From assembly GCA_029298735.1 (NCBI GenBank), contig JANSLP010000126.1, positions 21,892-85,891 of the forward strand: a DNA stretch of 64,000 bases, read 5' to 3'. The notes beneath the pieces are model-generated. The model saw only the letters and a program-made list of their open reading frames with translations, was not told where the DNA came from and ran no database searches. Shown piece by piece: positions 58,301 through 64,000 of the stretch; within the stretch, counting starts at the first letter, position 1; the number at the start of each line of letters is the position of its first letter. A program made the translations under genes and the position numbers. This DNA comes from Ophiostoma sp. CBS 140.51. Its lineage: Eukaryota; Ascomycota; Sordariomycetes; Ophiostomatales; Ophiostomataceae.

Positions 58301-59155
58301 GACGCGCTTCGACTTCAGCCCATGACACCCGATTTAGACTTGGAGAAACACAGAAAAATGGCTTGGCTGGCTTGCAACATCGATACGTCACATCGAAAAA
58401 AGGGCTTAGATAATCGTAAAAGGGGAAACGGGCAGTAAAAAAGGGTGGCTGCAACCATGTCGAACTGAAAGGAACAAGAGCTCCACGCACATGCAGACTT
58501 AATCGTGGTCCCGTTGGAGCTTGAAGGGAGGAGCTTGGTGAGGAGGTGGGCAAAGCTCTTATCGTAAGAATTTGTGTGGGCGGCAAAGAATTTGGTGTGC
58601 AAACAGCACCCAAAATTATCGTGAGCTTCACTTGCCGGAAAACATCGTCAGTTTTCAAACCCAGCTAGCTTCCTGGCTGCTGGAAATTTCTCGGTCCAAG
58701 TTGACAAAAAACAGCCTCAATCAGACGTACGACAAGACTGCATGGTCTTTACGACATGCCGCACCAACAGCATCAAAGACTACTCGGCAACGAGTTCTTG
58801 GGGTTCATGCTGTTAGTCGGCACTGTCCCGTCTGTGGACGGGATGTATTTACGGTAGGAACAAGATGAAAATGGGGGTGGTGTGTTGAGAACCAAGAAAA
58901 AATCACGATACACGCCGCTCGACGTGTATCCCTCCACGGGGTATCTAAAAGTGTGGCCATCTTGGCCTATCCAAAACTTAAAACCTCCTCCTTTTCCAAG
59001 TCTGTTGAGGAATGGTGAATGCTCTCCTTTTCTCTTCTTATTTCCAATGCTAACAATGCGCTTTCCAACTTAGAATATGCGATGACATGGCCACCCGTCT
59101 CACCTTCTTCAGCCTCCAAACAGAAAGTCTTACTTCCCACCACTCTTTCCACATC
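55350..59155. other. Intergenic region, no convincing gene
   Basis: A 3.8-kb stretch with only weak frames. Between about 56880 and 57190 the sequence repeatedly uses gatatc/gatatt and ccatg/catgg words and encodes, on the minus strand, a Gly/His/Asn-rich frame (56938-57144, MGHGHHGMYNGEDG). It may be decayed repeat-protein sequence. The region before 59156 holds the 3' flank of the MFS gene. Confidence 0.4.
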
Positions 59156-60968
59156 TTACGAACTCCGACGGCCCAGGGGCTCAAAGGGGAAGAGCGCACT
59201 GATGATGGCCATACCGATGAACAGCGCCGCGCACACATAGATGGGCGCCGATGTGCTCGTGTCGGCCACAGTCGCAATCACGGCACTCAAAATACCCATG
59301 ACGCGGTTGCACGCCACGGCCACGCCGTTGCCGGTGGCTCGGTGAGCACTCGGCAGCACCTCGGGCGTGTACGCATAGAGCGTACCGTAGTAAATGTTGA
59401 GACAGAAGCCAATCACACAGCTAAAGGCAATGTTCTCATCCTCGGTACGAACGGCCGTGTACGCAAAGAAAAAGGCACTCGTGAGGAGAGCACCAATGGC
59501 CATGGTGTACCGACGGCCCAGAAACTTGATCTCACACAACCAGGCGGCCAGCACAGGACCAAAGATGCCCGACACGTTGACGAGTGCATAGTTGCGCCAG
59601 GTATCAAAGGTCGAGACGTTGAAGTTGGCGCCACGGGTCGCGAGGTAGGTGGGGAGGAAGACATAGAACAAGGGGTACACGAGACCAATGGACGTCCACG
59701 ACAGCCAGATGAGACCTGTGGACAAAGCCATGCGGCGCGTCGAAAACAAGCCCTTAAAGTGGCCCGCAGTCTCGGCCAGCGACGACTTGAAGCTGCGCTT
59801 GGGGCCACGGTCCCGGGCGGTCATGACGACACCGCAAGCCTCGAGCCGCTCGAGCGTCAAGGAGCAGGGGCGGTTGTACTTGGTGGCCAGGTGCTGCAGC
59901 GTCTCGACGAGCGCCGCGTCCTCGCCCTGGCTCAGCAGGTACTTGGGCGTCTCCTTGAGGCGGATAATGGTCAGGCGCAGGATGGACATGACAAAGACGA
60001 GGGCACCACTCGTGAACATGACGTAGCGCCAGCCCATGTTGTTTTGGCGCGTGCAGGTCTCGACAGAGCTGCAGTTGAGGTAGCCCGGCGACATGAAGCC
60101 CCAGGCAATGAAACCGGCGATGGCCTGGCCGAGACCCCACCAGGCGGCTAGCAGGGTCAGCGCCCACTGCTTGTTGCCCGGCAGGTACTCGAGGAAGACG
60201 GTGGTATCGAGCACGAGGTTGCCGCCACCGCCGAAACCGATGAGAGCGATAAAGACACCGAGCGAGGCCCACGTCGGCATGGCACCGGCAACAATGCAGG
60301 CAATCGAGCAAATCATGAGCGAGACGTTGAACGCAAAGCGACGGCCGATGATGTCGGCACTCAGGCCCCAAAAGAGAGCGCCCGTCAGCATGCCGGTGTA
60401 GACGGCAATGGTCAGGCCCTTGTCGTAGCCCGTGCCGCCAAACTCGGTATAGGCGGAGGTTGCGATGATCGACTGCAAGAGGAGAATTAGAGAGTCGACG
60501 GCGTATCTGGTTGTGTTAGCAAAGGGAGTAACAAGGTTGACTATTCTGTCAAACATGGATTGCGACAAGTGTCGGTACATACCCAAAGCCGTTCAGTACA
60601 AAGAGCTTCCAGTGATACGGCGTCCAGCCAATGTCGTCGATAGCCTGGTCGCACATGTTAGCGATCGATTGTCATGTCGTATGTCTCCCTCAATTCTTCT
60701 CCACCAGCGCACTTACATTGTTCACCAGGTGCATCTTCTGGGTCAGCGCCGGGTCGACATCCTGCTGCCCCAGAACGTCAATGCCCTCGCGCAGGGACGA
60801 GCCCTCCGACTGGCGCCCGAGCTCTTCCTCCTTTTTGCGCTCTTCTTCGGTCAAGATCTTGCCGTGGCCGTTGGATGCGTCATTGAGAAGGAGCGTTGTG
60901 CCGACAGATTCGCTGTAGGTCGGGAGCGGCCGTGTGGGTGAGCCGGTGGGTGCTTCGACGTCCGCCAT
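59156..60968 (-). CDS. Major facilitator superfamily transporter, SV2/sugar-porter-like
   Basis: Three minus-strand exons, 60968-60717, 60644-60583 and 60506-59156, give 554 residues. Intron 1 (72 bases) has GTAAGT, GCTAAC and ACCAG; intron 2 (76 bases) has GTATGT, GCTAAC and ACCAG. Both phases fit, restoring the NGFG-YAVDS junction at the first membrane segment. The N-terminal 95 residues are soluble and charged. Motif A, GLSADIIGRR, lies at residues 152-161 between helices 2 and 3. LKETPKYLLSQG after helix 6 resembles the PESPR-type motif of sugar-porter and SV2-like carriers and is followed by a cytosolic loop. About twelve helices are visible and the end is GRRSS. The protein should be a proton-coupled or facilitative carrier, probably at the plasma membrane; the substrate cannot be inferred. 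Confidence 0.92.
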
Positions 60969-63670
60969 GGCTGTTGTATGTCGAGGTGGTCAATCAAAAG
61001 AGAGGTCACGATGTTGCTCAAGGCGTCCGGAATCTCAAAAGATGTCCGGTTTAGAGAAGGAGAGAGAGACGGTAACGACGTATCATTGAGGCTGAAAGGG
61101 GAAGGAAGTAAATAAAGATGTGAGGGGAAGAAAATAATTCGCGATGTGTGGATGGGCGACGGAGAAAAGAAGGAAGAGTTTCACAAAAAGATTTAGAAAG
61201 CAGAAAAGAAAGCAAAAAAACACAAGAGACAATCCAGGATCGGCGGGCGAGGCCGTAGTTATGTACGGCGCAACACAGGCGATGTCGATTGTTTCTGTTG
61301 GCATGTCATACCCCGTGGGCGACTGAAGCTAAGAGGCTCCAAGACAAGGGACTTGGCTTTCAGTGTACTTTGCCAAAGTATTCTACACGTGCTTGTTGGT
61401 TTGTCAATGTCACTTTTTGGCCCTGCTTTGGCGCTATCTTGGGAAGCTCTGGTCAAAATATCCCGATTCAGAAGGTGAATAGCCCAAAAAGATACAAAGT
61501 GTAAAGGGAACAGAAAAGTATCCGATTTGCCAAGAGGTCTCAGAAAACAGGGAAATAAGTCAAATGGGGGTACTTGTGCCCGAAGAACCGCAGGAACTGG
61601 CAGCAGTCTGCGAGGTCTCTCTTCTGAGTGCGTACTTGGCATCTCACCTTTTGACAAGGGGCGGGGAAATGGGGGCACGTTGACTGCAGTTCCTTGATTT
61701 TTTTGCCTCTCTTTTTTGTTTGTTCCTGCACGGGGGTTACTATTTGGGACGGATCCTGAACGGCGGCAAGCGAGCGGCGTCGATGCCGACCAAGCGGGGA
61801 TGGGAGGGACCACTCTTCACGCCATACGGATACAAGCCAGGGGTGGCTGGGGATGCTGGAGCTCATAGAGGAACTGAACGACATGAAAGGAACTTGAAGT
61901 CCGACGTGTACATGGGTCGAACTGCGCGGACGACGATCCAGTCGGCTAGGAGATTTTAGTTTTCTTTCATTCATTTTGCTTACTAGCGAGCTGCAGAACT
62001 CAGAATGATGCATGGGTGGCCTCAGTGGCCCCAAAAAGATTCCAAGACAAGTCAACACGAAAAATGCAGAATGCATTGGTGTCACTCCGAAAAACATCGA
62101 GACCATCGGCATGCCAAGGCACTGTCCTAACCCCCAACGGTAACAAGAAACACAAGAAAGCCGTGTTGCATCGGGGCTTTCAGCACGTGTAGTGCACATA
62201 ACTCTCCTTGACTCTTTGCAGAAATACCACACACGACTTGTGCGAGTAGATAATTTTGACTCGTCACCACGCTCCGGAGGAATGGCCGAGATGCAGATAG
62301 AGTTTTCTTTAGCAATGGAACATCAGTCGATAGACAAGAAAACCTGTGCCACTGCACTGTAGAGTTGGTTGTGGGCTGCAACAACTGAAAGGAAACTGAA
62401 ATGGACCGCTTTTCACATAGACGCGTGCGCCAGAGACAAGTGTTGATAGGCCGGCGCAACTGCTGGGTTTTAGCCTCGCGACGGCGGACGGAGAACACTG
62501 ACGAAAGAGGAAATGAAAGAAATAATAGCACACGTTTTGCCTATTCGCAGCTTAGTGCCACCGAGGAGACTGCCCACTAGCCGGCAATGACGTTGGAGGC
62601 TCTGGGCGTACTTTTGTTTCGTTTTCTCTTTTTCTTGAAACAAGCAGAACAGGAGCAGTAAAGTTGATTTTGTCGTCTCTCGTCAGCTTCCGGCATATCG
62701 ACTTTCCGTGTGCTAATGTCAATCTTTTCTTAATTTTAATAATGATCGCGTGCCACTGTGCCACGTCAAGGTGAAAAAATTGTTGAAGTCTGGCTCGGCT
62801 GGAGGAACAGAACGACGTCTCGACGGACAGTGGCCCCTTGGGGACGACAAAAGACCTGTCGATCTTTTTCGCCGCCATCCAGTCTCCACGTCAAATTGCT
62901 ACCCCGTTTTCCCAAAGACCCAGTAGACAGACTTCACAACCGAACAAAAAAGGAGGGGCGGGGATCCTTTGCTCCGTATTTTTGGTGCTCAGCTGAACCT
63001 TCTTTTTGACCGCTGAAAATGATGTTACAGGACATGACTCGCGTTGTTAAGGAGATGCCGTCGAGTCTGCTCATCCCATGTTTAGATGGACCATATTTTC
63101 GAATAACCGAATGCAAGAGGTACATACAAGAAGCATAAATCGAGGAAAGGCACATCTGAACAACGATGCAAATCAGAAATGGTCACGAGAATCAAATTCT
63201 CCCTGGAAAAGACTCGATCTGGGGTAAGAAGAGACTGCTCGCACTGGCACATCTCGATTGAGTGACGTCATGGCGTTTTGGTGGTGAGAATGGGACTTGA
63301 CAGAAACGCGAGAGCGAGGAAATCGTCGGCTCGTTGTCCACTGGCGTCGCTCTTTTGCTCTTTTGTTCCAGGGGCCGACGGACAGTATTTTAGTGCTTTG
63401 CGGTGAGCATGCCAATCGGCCGACAGTGCACACCAGCAAATAGAAAACACTTCTGCCTCATTGGTCTATTCTTGAAGAGTTTCTTTCTTCCCTACCGATA
63501 CGAATCAAGGTGAGGCTAAACAACGAGAGGGAGAAAAGCTCAAGCAAAAATGCACAGCATGCGGAATCGTTCGTGCGCCCGTCGAGAAGGTACTCGGAAT
63601 TTTAAAAATCAAAACACCAATATCAGACGAACAAAAGTTAAGAACAGATGAACAAAAGAGCAAAAAGATG
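60969..63670. other. MFS upstream region and intergenic DNA
   Basis: About 2.7 kb upstream of the MFS gene. A minus-strand ATG frame at 62552-62878 (listed separately) is the only ORF I consider worth recording. A minus-strand 134-codon frame at 62127-62531 starts without ATG. No repeats or RNA genes were seen. Confidence 0.4.
62552..62878 (-). CDS. Weak candidate ORF, 108 aa, basic
   Basis: ATG 62878 in good context (ggATGG) opens 108 codons of balanced composition ending in TGA. The product begins MAAKKIDRSFVVPKGP and is basic with an IIIKIKKRL stretch. A GTACGC donor-like site occurs within it, so it might be a first exon. No family is recognised. Confidence 0.22.
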   Translation of the reverse strand: MAAKKIDRSFVVPKGPLSVETSFCSSSRARLQQFFHLDVAQWHAIIIKIKKRLTLAHGKSICRKLTRDDKINFTAPVLLVSRKRENETKVRPEPPTSLPASGQSPRWH

Positions 63671-63760
63671 GGGTCTGTCCGTGGATCGAACACGGGACCT
63701 CTCGCAAGTTATACTCAGGGTAATCCCTAAGCGAGAATCATACCACTAGACCAACAGACC
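63671..63760 (-). tRNA. tRNA-Pro(AGG), with 18-base intron
   Basis: On the minus strand the acceptor stem GGTCTGT (63760-63754) pairs perfectly with ACAGACC (63678-63672), with discriminator C at 63671. The A-box lies in TTGGTCTAGTGG. The anticodon AGG is at 63728-63726. The intron (63724-63707) separates position 37 from 38, after which GCGAG re-forms the anticodon stem. The T-arm contains GTTCGATCC. The gene reads CCU (and, after inosine modification, CCC) codons. Five T residues on the minus strand (plus-strand A-run at 63662-63666) follow four bases after the gene and would end transcription by RNA polymerase III. Confidence 0.95.
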
Positions 63761-64000
63761 GGATATTGCTGCTTTCCACTGGTGGAAAGGCGGCTTTCGA
63801 TGGAAAATTCGGCGCGAACTGGAGGTTTTAAACGGGGACGAAGTGGTGGAAAAAGGCGCACAAAATTAGATGTGGAGATGTCGTGGAATTTAAGACTAGT
63901 GGGGCCTCGACGTGGTCGTCGTGTGCGATGGTGTTGTCATTGGTGACATATCGGATACGATGTGGTTCGAGGAAGGACAGGTAGAGTTCCATGTCACACG
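63761..64000. other. Window edge, nothing recognised
   Basis: The final 240 bases lie upstream of tRNA-Pro and contain no complete frame with a recognisable product. Confidence 0.4.

Noticed and set aside
59087..60151. 354-codon plus-strand open frame
   Set aside because: Antisense to the MFS transporter; His/Arg/Glu-rich text is explained by the complementary hydrophobic codons.

Overview
The window looks like nuclear DNA of a filamentous ascomycete (Pezizomycotina). Protein genes are interrupted by short introns with GTRNGT donors, CTRAC-type branch sites and YAG acceptors. Both tRNA genes carry an intron after position 37. The confident proteins belong to fungal families: a Cdc25-type RasGEF with an SH3 domain, acetyl-CoA hydrolase/CoA-transferase Ach1, an UNC-93-like membrane protein, an MFS transporter and an Est1/SMG-type protein. 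No bacterial, organellar or viral block was recognised. Gene density is low for such a fungus: only about seven protein genes are secure in 64 kb.

Layout. Positions 54-1880 (+) encode a leucine-rich-repeat protein. Positions 4197-5532 (+) hold a broken gene whose protein contains a duplicated PWWR unit. Positions 6146-6651 (+) may hold a small spliced gene with a Cys/His motif. Positions 9891-11193 (+) encode a two-exon orphan protein built on Gly-His/Tyr-Glu-Met hexapeptide repeats. From 11.2 to 22.5 kb the only secure gene is tRNA-Leu(CAG) at 19614-19738; a possible zinc-finger exon lies at 16966-17241. Positions 22510-26208 (-) encode the Est1/SMG-like protein. A gene-poor divergent interval of about 14 kb follows, containing several clusters of short tandem repeats, a weak candidate gene at 35983-36459 and the long pyrimidine-rich leader of the RasGEF gene. 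Positions 40339-44523 (+) are the RasGEF. ACH1 (46640-48217, -) converges on it. UNC-93-like (50901-52509, -), a probable unrecognised multi-exon gene (54658-55349, -) and the MFS transporter (59156-60968, -) follow, and tRNA-Pro(AGG) sits at 63671-63760 (-).

Functional view. The genes do not form an obvious cluster or operon-like pathway. The RasGEF is expected to act in nutrient signalling through Ras and cAMP, and ACH1 in acetyl-CoA/acetate metabolism in mitochondria. Their convergent placement is probably incidental. The most unusual observations are the broken PWWR-duplication gene, the hexapeptide-repeat orphan, the splice-supported unrecognised gene near 55 kb, and a hairpin containing a T-arm-like stem in the RasGEF 3' region. 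I did not find a convincing new multi-gene system. Gene calls in the long gaps are limited by reading without RNA data or homology searches.
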